Assembly (NCBI GenBank): GCA_018262315.1
Contig: JAGSPS010000188.1
Span: 1 to 6,500 of the forward strand
Direction of reading: 5' to 3'
From: Deltaproteobacteria bacterium
Lineage (GTDB): Bacteria; Myxococcota_A; UBA9160; PR03
Length of the DNA: 6,500 nucleotides
The notes beneath the pieces were generated by a model. It saw only the letters and a program-made list of their open reading frames with translations. It was not told the origin of the DNA and did no database searches. Positions 6,400 through 6,500 of the stretch are shown piece after piece (position 1 is the stretch's first letter; each line of letters starts with the position of its first letter). Made by a program: the position numbers and the translations under genes.

Positions 6400-6456
6400 G
6401 CGACGGGGCGGCGGTGGTGGTGTACGGAGCCGGGGAGGTCGTCGTGGCGAAGTGAA

Positions 6457-6500
6457 TCACTCCGCCGCGAGAATCTCCGCAAGGTGGATCGCGCGCGGCC
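6457..6500 (-). CDS. Possible 3' end of a further minus-strand gene
   Basis: From the right edge one minus-strand frame reads PRAIHLAEILAAE and stops at TGA 6457-6459. The helical, GC-rich ending looks like a natural protein C-terminus, but 13 codons are too few to name a family or to be sure it is coding. It would end 57 bases before the first recognisable cas3 codon. Confidence 0.25.
   Translation of the reverse strand, partial: PRAIHLAEILAAE

Noticed and set aside
6451..6461. Palindrome AGTGAATCACT near the right edge
   Set aside because: Five-base arms overlapping a possible stop codon; too short to support an operator or terminator.
1..6500. CRISPR array, tRNA, rRNA or insertion sequence
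   Set aside because: Given the cas3 remnant I looked for regularly spaced repeats, terminal inverted repeats, transposase motifs and tRNA arms, and saw none.

Overview
The window is a GC-rich bacterial chromosome segment in which every gene I can support lies on the minus strand, so transcription runs from right to left. Base composition (about 70-75% GC in the left two thirds), a strong Shine-Dalgarno sequence in front of the flavoprotein gene and frequent GTG/TTG starts suggest a high-GC free-living soil or aquatic bacterium, such as an actinobacterium or a Myxococcota/Binatota-like lineage. I cannot fix the phylum from the sequence.

Left part (1-4231), an apparently ordinary four-gene run. 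In transcription order: an FMN-dependent nitronate monooxygenase-like protein (4231-3107), the potassium channel subunit KtrB (3090-1693), its RCK regulator KtrA (1668-1009), and a membrane-anchored alpha/beta hydrolase of the hormone-sensitive-lipase type (957 to beyond the left edge). Gaps of 16, 24 and 51 bases make a single operon plausible. Upstream of the run, at 4334-4347, a 14-base palindromic site fits the operator consensus published for KstR-type TetR repressors.

Middle part (4366-5132), a small toxin-antitoxin island: a RelE/ParE-like toxin gene translationally coupled (TTGA overlap) to a 72-residue antitoxin gene, preceded by a second small antitoxin-like gene with no toxin of its own. 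The toxin reading frame is open, but a stretch of about 22 codons encodes family-like sequence only in another frame, so it appears to carry two compensating frameshifts.

Right part (5153-6399), a decaying cas3. The HD-domain end and the first RecA-like helicase domain of a type I CRISPR nuclease-helicase can be read. However, the gene lacks its 5' end, carries a frameshift and an in-frame TGA, and stops abruptly in the helicase region. No CRISPR array or other cas gene is visible. This segment is clearly less GC-rich than the left part, which fits an acquired and then eroded defence locus. The last 44 bases may hold the 3' end of another minus-strand gene.

I found no convincing new biological system. 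The most informative signals are the multiply broken cas3 directly abutting toxin-antitoxin genes, the double frameshift in the toxin, and the KstR-like operator.
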